NCBI GenBank assembly: GCA_009733575.1
Contig: ML769656.1
Coordinates: 1 to 64,000, forward strand
DNA length: 64,000 bases
Source of the DNA: Gymnopus androsaceus JB14
Lineage: Eukaryota > Basidiomycota > Agaricomycetes > Agaricales > Omphalotaceae
Direction: 5' to 3'
Below the pieces are notes generated by a model. It did not search any database. It had not been told where the DNA came from and saw only the letters and a list, made by a program, of their open reading frames with translations. Both the position numbers and the translations under genes were made by a program. This document shows, one piece after another, positions 1 to 10,021 of this stretch (the first letter of the stretch is position 1; each line of letters starts with the position of its first letter).

Positions 1-867
1 ATACTGGAATACAAACATTTTGTACTATAAATAATGTACAATTGCGGCTTGTCAATTGATCTACTTTGGGCATTGGGCAAGCCGAAACAAGCCGGTCGTT
101 CAAAACAGCCATAGTTACGATGCACATCCCTGCGCTTTGATTTACAGGTAATTGTAACACAGCAGATGAAGTAGATATAGTGCTTCACATTGTATACTGT
201 ATACATCACACCTTGCATCCAGGTGCTTCCGTATCAAACCTCTGTCTAGTAGCATTCAAGTTTTCATCAATCCAATTGGGTTTGAGCTGGACAAAGGGAC
301 ATTATTTGAAGGACCTTTTCCATGCATATGGTAATTGCCTTTTCTTCCCGTAGTGCATACATTGCCATGGCTCCAGCCACATGACAACCAGCTTCATTTT
401 AGATCTGATATACCAATAGCAATAAAGCATAGCCTAAAGAAGTCTTAACTGTTCTGGATAGCATCTACCCACTAGTTCATAAGGTCAAAATGATTTATCA
501 TTATTAATGAAATGTGTTCATTGGCAAAACCTGGGTGAACATTACAGCAACCACTGTTGCTTTTCTCCTTAAGGGCAACCACCATGATTAACATTGGGAG
601 GCATAAGAAGTCCAGAGTGCGAAGAGAAAAGCAGTAAACATTCAAAACACATGATTTTTTGGATCATGGTTTTCTGGCTTATATCCAGCCATCACACAAA
701 CTTACATCTACAATGAAGAACTTCTTCAATAAATCTCAGAAAATTGAAACACAATACTTCAATATTATTGGTCCCCTAGCACAAAAATCTTCAAGGAAAA
801 AGGTCAACTATAGCCCAAAATACGGTAATCTTTCCACATTGTTTTGGATCAGGGTCTGCATCTGTAC
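1..867. other. AT-rich non-coding stretch
   Basis: No supported gene. The only open frame of note (659-910, plus) is short, has no recognisable motif and runs into a CTCCAGAG-rich repeat. A copy of the dispersed GCAAAACCTGGGTG motif lies at 523-540. Confidence 0.6.
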
Positions 868-1075
868 ATCAGCAACAGACGGTCTCCAGAGAGCTCCAGA
901 GCACCCATAGCTTCTGGAGCAGCCAGAGCAAGGGTACCCTACCCATTCCAGAGAGCTCTGGACATCACATCAGCAAAACCTGGGTGTTCTGTACAGAGCT
1001 CACAGCACCCATAGCAAGGTACCCCTCTGCACAGAACTGTGGGATGCTGTGGATTGCTGTGGAGTTTGCAGGAGC
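868..1075. repeat. CTCCAGAG/CTGGAG-rich degenerate repeat
   Basis: Short alternating words (CTCCAGAG, CTGGAG, GAGCTC) recur with the longer motif CAGCAAAACCTGGGTG at about 971-986. The same vocabulary returns near 7,310, 9,760-10,020, 19,400 and 21,475, so this is a dispersed repeat family rather than unique sequence. Confidence 0.6.
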
Positions 1076-1342
1076 ATTGTCCATCAGGGACTCAGGGTTC
1101 CATTCCATTCAATTCTACTGAATACAGTTGAATTGTTTCACTGACACTGTTCATGAACAAAATAATCATAAAATGTCATAATATTATTGTTCTCAGTCAT
1201 ACTGCTCTACATACAAGGCTGACAATAATGGTACTTGAATAATGCTATAGTGTTACTGAGGCCTCACACCACCAATACTTAGAACACTGAAAATATTAAA
1301 GACATCAGTAAGGAAGTCAAGGGCTTGGTCCACCTGTATGAC

Positions 1343-1347
1343 TCGGA
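1343..1347. repeat. Left target-site duplication of the copia element (TCGGA)
   Basis: TCGGA directly precedes the left LTR and is repeated exactly at 7092-7096 directly after the right LTR. A 5-bp duplication is usual for Ty1/copia integration. Confidence 0.93.
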
Positions 1348-1710
1348 TATTAGAGTTATGTTCCTAAATAGGAAGTAGCAGCAGTAAGTCCACACAGGAC
1401 TTAGTAGTAACAATCACACAGATCGATGGGGGACAACGGTGGTATTACAGGGTATGGTACCTAAGCTTATATACAGTCCTAAGTACAAACGATATATCGG
1501 GCAAGTGGCTACTGCATGAATATGTGTGGCTACTGTCCATACGGTATAGTGGGTACTGCGAGAGAGCAAGTGGATACGGCGAGAGACTGAGTGGAGTCTG
1601 CGAGACGATAACAGTGGAGTGCATGGGATGGTGATACAAACAAGTGGAGACTACGAGAAAACGTTCCATGTATAGTTCGATAGAATATATTTACCTTTGA
1701 TATTCCAACA
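1348..1710 (-). repeat. 3' LTR of the copia element
   Basis: 363 bp; on the element strand it starts TGTTGGAATATC and ends CTCTAATA. It differs from the other LTR by one missing base (extra G at 6896 in the partner) and one substitution (1706 versus 7087). An A+T-rich TATATAAG segment and a GC-poor 3' end are as expected of an LTR promoter, but the transcription start is not visible. Confidence 0.95.
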
Positions 1711-1722
1711 CTCCCCTTCAAA
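1711..1722 (-). other. Polypurine tract
   Basis: On the element strand the purine-rich run GAAGGGGAG abuts the 3' LTR start. This is the expected position of the plus-strand primer in reverse transcription. Confidence 0.85.
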
Positions 1723-2137
1723 CCTTTGCTAATCCCATGGATGCTGCGAAGTGTTTGGCTTTCATCGAAGGTAAGGCTTTGGTGAAGATGTCTGCCGTCA
1801 TGTTTTCGGTAGGGCAGTATGTAAGACGAATTTTACCTTCCTCGATGACGTAGCGGATGAAGTGGTATCGGATATCGATGTGTTTGGTCCTGGCATGAAA
1901 ACGATCATCCTTTGCCAACGCGATGGCGGACTGATTGTCTGACATGATGGGGATCGCATGAGTAATTGGACCAAAGATTTCCGACAAAAGATTCCTAAGC
2001 CAGATCGCTTCCTTTGCCGCATGGGTCAAAGCGATATACTCGGCTTCCGTGGTGGATAAAGAAATGGTATCCTGTCGTTTCGACGACCAAGATACTGCTC
2101 CGCCATTCAACATAAAAATGTACCCGGAAATAGCATG
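1718..2137 (-). pseudogene. copia RNase H domain
   Basis: Minus-strand frame with SWSSKRQDTISLSTTEAEYI, the characteristic copia-type RNase H sequence. It ends at a stop (1718-1720) eight bases from the LTR. An in-frame TGA at 2138-2140 separates it from the reverse transcriptase where relatives have Trp, so the break looks like a single TGG-to-TGA change. Confidence 0.9.
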
Positions 2138-3329
2138 TCAATCCTCTTGGGACATACCATCCGCATCCGTGTAGCCTTGGACTGTCTCCTGGTTGCTCGT
2201 ACTGAGCCAAAAGTCTCGAGTGTATTTGAGATAGGCGTAGACACGGCATACACCGTTCCAATGAGTGATGCCGGGGTTTTGTGAAAAGCGAGCAAGGATG
2301 GAGACTGCATACGTGATGTCAGGTCTCGTAGCGACGGATAAGTACTGGAGAGCACCAAGTGCCTCTCTGTAGGGTTTGTCGCGCATAAAAGCGATATCCT
2401 CGACCGTTTTGGGTGATTGGTCTTTGGTGAGGTGAATGTGGGGATCGAAGGGAATAGAGAGTGGCTTTATATCCGAGAATCCATAGCAAGAGAGTATGGC
2501 GTCAATGTATGACCACTGGGATAGGTGAATCGTCCTATTATGGAGAGATCTTCGGATCTCGATCCCAAGTAGCCAATGGATTTCTCCGGAATCAACAACT
2601 TCGATTATTGCCCCAATATCTTTCTTCAATTTCTCCATGATGGCCAGGGTTTCGGTAACCAATGTCATGTCGTCAACATGTATGAAAATGATGGTGAAGG
2701 GATTAGTGCGATAGAAAACAGCGTGATCAAAATCAGACCGTTTAAACCCCAGTTGGGTCATGATTTCCCTGAATCGCATGTACCATCGTCGACCGGCTTG
2801 TTTAAGTCCGTAAAGTGCGAGTTTAAGCCGTAAAGTTTGACCTGGTTTTACCCCTATATCTATGCCTGGAGGTGCCTTCATAAAAATGCGCTCGTTGTCG
2901 TCCAATTTCCCGTAAAGATAAGCTGATTTCACGTCCATTTGGTGAATAATCATGCTCTTCTCAGCTCCAATGCTGAGTATAGCACGGGCTGATGCAAGTT
3001 TCGCGACAGATGCGAATGTTTTGTCTGGGAAGTAGTCAACGTCTGGGATCTGATTAAATCCACGTACAACAAGATGAGCTCGGTGTCCTGTAATGTGACC
3101 TCGTTCATCCTTCTTGGTCCGATAGACCCATTTGGATGTGAGAATGTTTGCATCTAGAGGTGGAGTGACAATTGTATAGGTTCCACGCTCCTGGAGTCTG
3201 GAGATTTTCGTCCTTCATGGCATTGTACCATTTGGAGCTGTCAGGTCGTCGCATAGCTTCTGCAACAGATAAAGGATCAGATTCAATTTCTGATGTTACC
3301 TGACCTAGAGATGCGGTAAGATGTTGCAA
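2138..3329 (-). pseudogene. copia reverse transcriptase domain
   Basis: The main block (2138-2953) holds the QMDVKSAYLYG, ALYGLKQAGRRWY and HVDDMTLV boxes of copia reverse transcriptase. The last is a variant of the YVDD catalytic core and keeps both aspartates. The N-terminal part continues in two other frames up to 3329, for example AMRRPDSSKWYNAMKDE, which matches the usual copia lead-in. At least two frame changes therefore lie between about 2,950 and 3,200. Homology is clear; an intact enzyme is not encoded as read. Confidence 0.92.
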
Positions 3330-3379
3330 CTCATCACTTCCTTCTCCAAGTCCTTCAATGATGTCCCTGATCTTCTTGG

Positions 3380-4525
3380 TGGGTCATCTGACTCGTTTCC
3401 CAGATACTTCGTCTGGTGCAATTGGTTCGGCAATCTCTTCTGGAACTGGTATGACAGGCTGTTCCGACTCGGTGACCGATGTTTCTAAATTTCCCAAATT
3501 TCCATCCTCCCCTTCAACAGGTTGGATCTGCCTGTCAGAGAAAACTACGTTCCTCTCAGTTGTGACAGTGTGACGTGTTGGCCAGTAGATGTAGTGACCA
3601 TTCAATTCGGGTTCGAGTCCTATCCAGCTGTCCTTCCTGAGCCTGTGGTTCCAATTTGCCGGGTTCCTTTTCTCGTTTAATGTAAACGATACTGCCGAAG
3701 ATTCGAAGATTAGTAATGTCCGGTTTAATACCAAACCGTTTCTCGTATGGAGTGGCCATTCCAATGGCTTTCTTCGGCGTCCTGTTCCAAACATATACCG
3801 CATATTTCATCATGAATCCCCAAAGCCATTTTGGGAGTCCTGATGAGATCAAAAGACTTCGAACTGCATTCGAGCAATGTTCGATGTGCGCGTTCCGCTA
3901 TACCATTGTGTTCCGGGGTGTCGTGTACTGTGAGACATCAGTTGTGTCCCAATGCGTTCCAGATATGACTGTGAATTCGTTACTGAGAAATTCTCCCCCT
4001 CGATCAGAGTGGAGAACTTTAACAGTTGTGCCGTATTGAGTTTGGAGACCTGTTTGGAGAACCACGTACTGTGCGAATGACTCGTCCTTCGACTTCATTT
4101 GGGGTTCCTCCAACCAGTCCATTGCTTCATCAACTACAGTCAGCGTGTAAGTGCAATGGTTTACCGTCCTGACTTGTGATGGTCCCCACACGTCCATGTG
4201 GAAGACGTCTCCAAAATTCTCCGCACGTGGAGATGATCGCACCTGAGCGATAGGATACCTGGATGCTTTCCCAAGCATACAAGCGCGGCATTCTGGTTCG
4301 TCCATTTGCTTCGGATCCAATCCGATTCCATGAACCTGGTTATCACGGAACATATGCTTCACAGTAAGCATAGTTGAGATGACCTAAGATGCAGTGTGCC
4401 TCGTTAAGAGATACCAATCTGCCGATCTTAGTCGAATAAGCGTGTTCCCGAGATGGGATCTGGTATAGTCCGTTAATCTTTGGGATAACTCCCACGAGTT
4501 TCCCCTGGCGATCTCTGATCATCAT
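3380..4525 (-). pseudogene. copia integrase (GAG pre-integrase plus DDE core)
   Basis: The pre-integrase part includes HCILGHLNYA and ACMLGKASRYP. The catalytic core includes HMDVWGP and HSDRGGEF. The third acidic residue lies in TPEHNGIAERAHRTLLECSS, readable only in another frame near 3,850-3,940. The downstream WNRTPKKA and YEKRFGIKPD segments are back in the first frame. The region thus carries several frame changes, at about 4,375, 3,930, 3,850 and 3,560. Confidence 0.9.
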
Positions 4526-4531
4526 TTTACC

Positions 4532-5100
4532 TTATGCGGTATGGATGGCATAACCATCATCGTCGAGTTTTCCCAGTGATATGAGTGTGTTGGGAGTGTC
4601 TGGACATAGAAGGGTGTTGGGGAGCTTTAACATTCTTATTTCTTGTTTGAATGTTGGAAGTCCCAGATGGAGTGTGCCGGAGATGTTTGCCGTGAAGGTT
4701 TCCGTGTTAGCGGCCTGGATGACTCGTGTTGGAATCTCCCGTTGATTCGTGAGTTCGTCGGTGAGTGGCGTCATGTGGGTAGAGCATCCGGAGTCAAAAA
4801 GAATTGCTCCGTAACTGTGGGCTGCAGCGTAAGCGTGATCACCTTTTCCAACTCCTTCTTCGGTGTCAAACTTGAAGGAAGGAAAGAGGTTAACGTCGAC
4901 GTATACTTCCTCCTCCTCTTCATCACTAAGAGTAAGAGGTGGCGGACTGTTGACTTTGATGTTTTGCACTATGCAGCTTTGATCGCTCGGCGATGAAAGA
5001 GCTAATTCGAATTTATCAGCTATTTCGGAAAAATCGAAGACAAGATTCCCATGCTTAGCAGGAATTTCGATTGCTGCCCATGATGACTCTGGTACTTCCT
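4532..5100 (-). pseudogene. copia aspartic protease region
   Basis: AILFDSGCSTHMTPL at about 4,775-4,820 contains the D-S-G catalytic triplet of retroviral-type aspartic proteases and is followed by the conserved ALLxP-type strand. The frame closes at a TAA (4532-4534). The integrase pre-domain continues in the same frame after it, so this is a premature stop. Confidence 0.88.
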
Positions 5101-6576
5101 CAATCATTGATGAGGATGCCACTTCGCTGTTCTTCGGCCTATCTCTCCAGTTTCCATCTGATTTCTTCTTCTGCTTTTCTTTAGGAGCCTTCGTCTCCTT
5201 GGCCTCGTTGGCCTGATTGCGTTTCTCCAATGGACATTGATTTCCAAAATGACCTTTACCTCCGCAGTTATAACAAACAGAGTCCTGGCGACTCGTTGAT
5301 CCTCCGCGGCCTCTGCCTCTGCCTCGGGAATTTCCCCTAAAGGAATTTCCACGACCTCGGAAACCTCCTCTTCCCCTGTTACCGGCATAGTTTGCCGATT
5401 TCTTCTTGTGATCATGTCGCATTTGGTGTACCATTGATTCAGCACGAATGGTAGAGATGAGCTCCGCAGGACTGAGCTTCTTGTCGGATTTAGCGGAGAA
5501 AACAGCCAATGCGTTTATCGTAGCTTTGAAGGTGTCAGGGACAGAGGACATAATGGTGTTGACGAATATATCGTCGTTGATATCGATTCCCCTAGTCGTG
5601 AGATCGTCGCGGATGCTGATCATGTCGTCCAAATGTTTATTGACCTTGGATGGGTCCGTGCATCGCATAGTGTGGAGCCGTCTTTGCAAAAATGATTCAG
5701 TAAGAGCGTTTTTAGAATCATAATCAGCGAGTAAATTTTCCCACAACTGCTTCGTGTTGTCGTAGTGCCTATACCTTCGAAATATTCCATCCGATAACCT
5801 GCCAATGATTGCATTCAGCAAATCACTATCTTTTCCCTATGCTCCTTGTTTGATCCTTGAGCAAGATCAGGTTGCGGATTCCATTCCAAATAACGCTGAT
5901 AGCCGATAGACCTGGCTGCGAATTCCACTCGAGTTTTCCACATGTCCCAATTTGATCCGTCCGACTTTAAGGTTGTAACCTTATCAAAAGCTTTATTTGC
6001 TTTGGACATTTCGTCATCGTCGTCGGAATCAGCAATTAAAGCGCCTGGTGATCCGGGATCTGATGGCGATGGGGTTCTGTGTGGAGAAGGTGGTTTCGTA
6101 TTTGAATATGGGAATTGGGGTGCAGTGCCCTGTGGAGATGATTGTGGAGGTGTAGGTGGGGTTGGTTCGCGTTTCGGTGCAGGTGATTGTGTTGGAGCGG
6201 GAGTATGCTGTTGTGAGGATGATGCTATAGGCTGAGCAACAGGTGCTTCAGTATCCTCTTCTTCGTCGTCGTCTTCGTTGTCGTCAGCGATGTGTCGTAG
6301 GTGACTTCTGATGATTTGCTCCTGCTCTTTCGCAATGGGTTTCGCAAAATCTGCTAATTTACCTGTCCAAAGTACGTCGTATTGATTTAGGCAATGTTGT
6401 TTTTCGCACTGGCTCCACCTTCCAGTGGTTCGGCTTTTGTATCTGTTGACTAATTCGTCGATATCAAAGATGTGTGGGTGTCCTTTACAAGGAACAGTGT
6501 CGTCTGTGGGAGGTAATGGTGCTGATCTCTGCTGTGGTGTTACAGCTTTGCTACTCGATGAGCTGGCTTGTTCCAA
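5100..6576 (-). pseudogene. copia gag (capsid and nucleocapsid)
   Basis: The first ORF starts at 6576 with a Ser/Pro-rich N-terminus and a short acidic run, then enters the capsid-like part (LKSDGSNWDMWKTRVEFAAR). At about 5,820 the frame changes: one G appears to be missing. The capsid continues (LLNAIIGRLSDGIFRRY) to an Arg/Gly-rich basic tract and a CCHC zinc knuckle, CYNCGGKGHFGNQC, at about 5,234-5,275. No slippery heptamer is present at the junction, so a programmed shift is unlikely. Confidence 0.9.
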
Positions 6577-6713
6577 TGCAATGGAACATTGTCAAGTTAC
6601 TGGTGGTGGTGCTTGTTGTGATTTTATCTCCTGTCGAGTTCGTAGTGGTGGAGGATCTGGCCTGGGTGGCATGAACAAGTGTTACGGCAATATGATGCGT
6701 CAATGGTTAAGGC

Positions 6714-6727
6714 CGGGGCCCATAACC
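6714..6727 (-). other. Primer-binding site matching the initiator tRNA-Met anticodon arm
   Basis: Directly inside the 5' LTR the plus strand reads CGGGGCCCATAACC, which is the anticodon stem-loop of an initiator tRNA-Met (positions 27-40, CAT anticodon). Drosophila copia is known to prime from an internal half of initiator tRNA-Met; this site fits that mode rather than priming from a tRNA 3' end. Confidence 0.85.
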
Positions 6728-7091
6728 TATTAGAGTTATGTTCCTAAATAGGAAGTAGCAGCAGTAAGTCCACACAGGACTTAGTAGTAACAATCACACA
6801 GATCGATGGGGGACAACGGTGGTATTACAGGGTATGGTACCTAAGCTTATATACAGTCCTAAGTACAAACGATATATCGGGCAAGTGGCTACTGCGATGA
6901 ATATGTGTGGCTACTGTCCATACGGTATAGTGGGTACTGCGAGAGAGCAAGTGGATACGGCGAGAGACTGAGTGGAGTCTGCGAGACGATAACAGTGGAG
7001 TGCATGGGATGGTGATACAAACAAGTGGAGACTACGAGAAAACGTTCCATGTATAGTTCGATAGAATATATTTACCTTTGATATTCAAACA
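6728..7091 (-). repeat. 5' LTR of the copia element
   Basis: 364 bp, on the element strand TGTTTGAATATC to CTCTAATA. It is identical to the left LTR apart from one extra G (6896) and one substitution (7087). Confidence 0.95.
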
Positions 7092-7096
7092 TCGGA
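7092..7096. repeat. Right target-site duplication of the copia element (TCGGA)
   Basis: Exact copy of 1343-1347. Confidence 0.93.
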
Positions 7097-7432
7097 GACT
7101 TATCTGCATGTTTGAAGTGACCTGGAATTGACTTGCAAAAAGAAATGGATCATGAGGAGGTTGCAATGACAGTGCATTGGTTCTTATATAGTGTTGGCGG
7201 GACAGAAGGACAGCTGTCAATATACCAAAATGCATTGACAGTTGGCTTGAATGTTAAATAATCCCACAGGAGTCCACATGAGTCCACAGCACTTCACAAC
7301 TTCTGTGGCAAACACCCAGGTTTTGCTGATGCACCCAGGTCTTACTGATGCATTTGAAAAATCTTTGCCTCATTTAAGCAAGAGATCTGACATTGTAAGC
7401 ATGCAATAATACTAGCAAATTTATATGTATCA
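7097..7432. other. Non-coding stretch
   Basis: No gene. It contains one copy (7310-7331, inverted) of the dispersed CAGCAAAACCTGGGTG motif. Confidence 0.5.
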
Positions 7433-7651
7433 TCTTCCTGCAAGGGGCTGCAAATAATTAAGCGCCCAATCAGGGGTCAGTTAGTTACTGTACCATTTCG
7501 ATTGAGCATTCAGTCATGCATCATGGGCACCTCTGAACTGAACTAAAATCCAAATTCATCATGCATCATATGTGCCTCTGAACTAATATCAAATCCATCA
7601 TTTTTCTACCTAGATAATAATAAATTTTCTGTTCGCGGCTGTTTTTTCCCC

Positions 7652-8047
7652 TGCGCTTATTTCAATAGGCACCAGCCCCTAACCCTAACCCCAACCCCTA
7701 ACCACTAACCCAGCACGTTTGGCAATGCCGGACTAGCTCTCTAATGTTAGGGTTCACCCTTCGGGCGAACCCTAACGAGAGCTAGCCCCGGCATTGCTTA
7801 GAAAGAAAAAATAAATATTTCATTAAATATGGTACACTGCAGAATTGAACACTCGTGGACAGCTGACGGCACGTATCAGGACTGCTGACCGAGAATCCCA
7901 CTGTGCCATAAGGCGCATGTAAATCAGTAACTTAGTTCAAATATATTACATCACTATTATTATGTTACTTACAGTTGTAATAAATTTATAGATTAATTAA
8001 AAACTTACCATTGTAATCATTAATCAACAAGTCTGGTGTCGTAGGTT
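7652..8047. repeat. Palindrome-bearing dispersed repeat, copy A
   Basis: Shares its whole length, with scattered differences, with 18241-18743: a GCGCTTATTT start, TTAGGG-like repeats (plus strand CCCTAA), the palindrome, an AT-rich body and a TGGTGTC end. On the minus strand TGGCACAGTGG and GTGTTCAATTC resemble RNA polymerase III A and B boxes, which hints at a tRNA-derived segment. Confidence 0.8.
7722..7797. repeat. Palindrome, copy A (TTAGGG-containing hairpin)
   Basis: Arms GCAATGCCGG..CTAGCTCTC and GAGAGCTAG..CCGGCATTGC pair around a 17-nt centre, TTCACCCTTCGGGCGAA. The left arm carries about four extra bases. The centre is the exact reverse complement of the centre in copy B. Confidence 0.85.
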
Positions 8048-8681
8048 GGCTCAGCTCACAACAAACTATTTCAAGTATATTGGGCTCTGGACAAGCACTA
8101 AATTTGTGGTGAACTGAACTCAAATTTTTCTCCATCATGCATCATTGAGGTCAATGAACCAATGAACTGGTGGTGTCAATGCATCATGCATCATCCTGGA
8201 TGAACACTCGATCGAAATGGTACGGTAGTCCGGCCATCAGGCCAGAAAAAAAAAGTTCGACACCCCTCTAAATGGGTGATTTGGGGCTTTTTTTAGGCCT
8301 CCTTAGTCTATTATATTTACTACCAGATGGCTAACTGAGCTCCTCTCATGATTCCTTCATTTCTAGTCATTTTTAAGGACCACAGTCACCTTTCTGTCAC
8401 ACTAGTCACATAGTATTAAATACAGTACACTTCAGTGATAATATTTTTTACAAAGTGTTCATTCAAGATTCATAGTATATATTCCATAAATATCACCAAA
8501 AAAAGGATTGGGATAGTTTAACTGGTATCTCTGAGGCAGAAAGATACAATATCTAATCTTGATATACCATATATGGTGCGTGGGAATGCTTATGTAGTTA
8601 GTTAGTCCGACCAAAAGGCTGGTTCCGAAAAGTTCAACCTGCAGTCAACTTTTTGAAAGTTTGCAGCCCCTTGATTTCCTG

Positions 8682-8935
8682 TGTTGGAATATCAAAGGTA
8701 TATTTTTCTACATTATCTATGGAACACTTTCTTGCAGTCTCTGCAATGTTGTGAATTGTGATCTTCTTTACTAACACCATGTACATCATACTTACTCACA
8801 GTACTGTATCTACATCTGTTTTCACTTAGAAGCCACAGATGTTCTTGCAGTAGCCACTTACTTCTTATATCATATATACCATGGTTACTTAGGACTTGTA
8901 TATAAAGCCTAGAATATGGCTTGTTTTGTATGTCC
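8682..8935 (+). repeat. Decayed copia LTR fragment
   Basis: Starts TGTTGGAATATCAAAGGTA exactly like the 1348-7091 LTR, here on the plus strand. It keeps recognisable blocks (GGAACACTTTCTTGCAGTC, CAGTAGCCACTTA, TTAGGACTTGTATATAA) but lacks the conserved 3' end. It abuts the right flank of the hAT-like element. Confidence 0.75.
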
Positions 8936-9795
8936 ATAGAGACCTGAGTCCAAATTGGGTACACTGGCCACCAAATTTAACCTATAAGCGCCAAAAAATC
9001 ATATATATATCTATAGCTCAAAGGCTGACATTATGCATTATGAAGATAGAAATCACCCCAGTTCAGTACCCATGTTATGTGTTACTGAATTTAAATTCAA
9101 AACAATAAAGTAGTCAAAATTCACTGGAGCATGACCTTGCTGGAGCCCAAGGTCATGCAAGTTCAACAGGTTCTTCTGATAAGTTCTTATGTACTTTATT
9201 GATTTATTTAATGGAGTGACCTTGAATACATGCCAATACATGTAATACAAGATCTCTAACAATATTTGAATGTCTCCTAGTCCTTGAGTAGAGCCAAAGT
9301 ACCTGAATTTTGAAAGTACTAATGTATTCAACTAAGCATTTTTTACATCTAAATATGAGGTGACCTGCACATGACCTGTGAGTTGCTTTCCACTTTCAAC
9401 ACTTTCAAAAATTCAGAGATCAGTTCAATATTCAAGTTCATTGAATTATCATGCTGCACTTGTCAATGTCTGCCAGTGTTTTAGCAGAAACTCAAGCATG
9501 AGAGTGGCTGTGCAATTTTACAAATGAAAATAAAGGGTGCTTGTAGAAAGTTGTTAACATGAATAGTAGTAGTTGCAACTGTGCAAGTGAATGTAAGTTC
9601 TGAGCAAGCAAGTATTTGGTGAGTTGTAAAAAACAAGTGGTCCTATCATCCTCATTGATCTGTGTGATCATACTAAGTGTGTGTGTGTGTTTGCACTCAC
9701 CAGCTTTTCTGTTACCTCTTCACAAATATCCCCCAACCGTCAGGCCAGATCCCCCAGCATCAGCAAAACCTGGTTGGTCTCCAGAGGTCTCCAGA
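8936..9795. other. Non-coding stretch
   Basis: AT-rich, with a (TG)n run near 9,677-9,690 and one dispersed CAGCAAAACCTGG motif at 9758-9775. No supported gene. Confidence 0.5.
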
Positions 9796-10021
9796 GATCT
9801 CTAGAGCTCTGACAGCTGTCAAAAAGCTGTCAAACTTCTCCAGGCATCTCCGGAGGTCTCTGGAGATCTCTGGAATTACAATCCTTGCTCCAGAGATGAA
9901 AGAAATGTATTGTGATGGTACAGGTCCTGCTGATGTAGTAATCCCAGAGATCTCCAGAGACCTCTGGAGATGTCTGGAGAAGTTTGACAGCTTTTTGACA
10001 GCTTTCAGAGCTCTGGAGATG
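9796..10021. repeat. Inverted-repeat (foldback) element with 84-bp arms
   Basis: The left arm (9796-9879) and right arm (9938-10021) are near-perfect reverse complements built of CTCCAGAG and AGCTGTCAAA words, around a spacer of about 58 bp. A relative of the spacer (TTGCTCCAGAGATG, AAATGTATTG, GCTGAT) recurs near 21,475-21,545. Confidence 0.8.

Larger units (their letters stand above)
1348..7091 (-). mobile_element. Full-length Ty1/copia LTR retrotransposon
   Basis: A 5,744-bp element reading right to left. LTRs lie at both ends (1348-1710 and 6728-7091) with a 5-bp TCGGA duplication outside, a primer-binding site next to the right LTR and a polypurine tract next to the left one. The internal order is gag, protease, integrase, reverse transcriptase, RNase H, which defines Ty1/copia rather than Ty3/gypsy. 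Motifs seen are a CCHC zinc knuckle, protease DSG, integrase HMDVWGP and HSDRGGEF, the reverse-transcriptase HVDD box, and RNase H with TEAEYIAL. The two LTRs differ at only two positions, so insertion was recent. The coding region is nevertheless broken by in-frame stops and several frame changes, so this copy as read could not make its own polyprotein. Either it was mobilised in trans or the breaks are assembly indels. Confidence 0.96.
7441..8673. mobile_element. hAT-like non-autonomous DNA transposon
   Basis: A perfect 14-bp terminal inverted repeat, CAAGGGGCTGCAAA, lies at 7441-7454 and (inverted) 8660-8673. The flanking octamers are TCTTCCTG (7433-7440) and ATTTCCTG (8674-8681), six of eight identical, consistent with an aged 8-bp target duplication. 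The short TIR beginning CA and the 8-bp duplication suggest hAT. A second, subterminal inverted repeat around TACCATTTCGAT (7486-7509 and 8201-8227) lies inside. No transposase frame was found, and the centre holds a copy of the palindrome-bearing repeat. Superfamily assignment is inferred from the ends alone. Confidence 0.72.

Noticed and set aside
5815..5830. Programmed -1 frameshift between the two gag frames
   Set aside because: There is no slippery heptamer or downstream stem, and capsid sequence continues directly as if one G were missing. Fungal copia elements of this type usually have one frame.
4643..6733. Several plus-strand open frames of 90-117 residues opposite the copia gag and protease
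   Set aside because: They are antisense to recognised gag/protease coding sequence and have no motif of their own.
7675..7715. Telomere or interstitial telomere tract (CCCTAA repeats)
   Set aside because: Only a few imperfect units, repeated inside a dispersed element that also occurs at 18,380. It belongs to the repeat, not to a chromosome end.
7652..8047. Classical tRNA-derived SINE
   Set aside because: A/B-box-like words exist on the minus strand, but they lie in the middle of the repeat and copy B has inverted terminal arms, so a SINE does not explain the structure.
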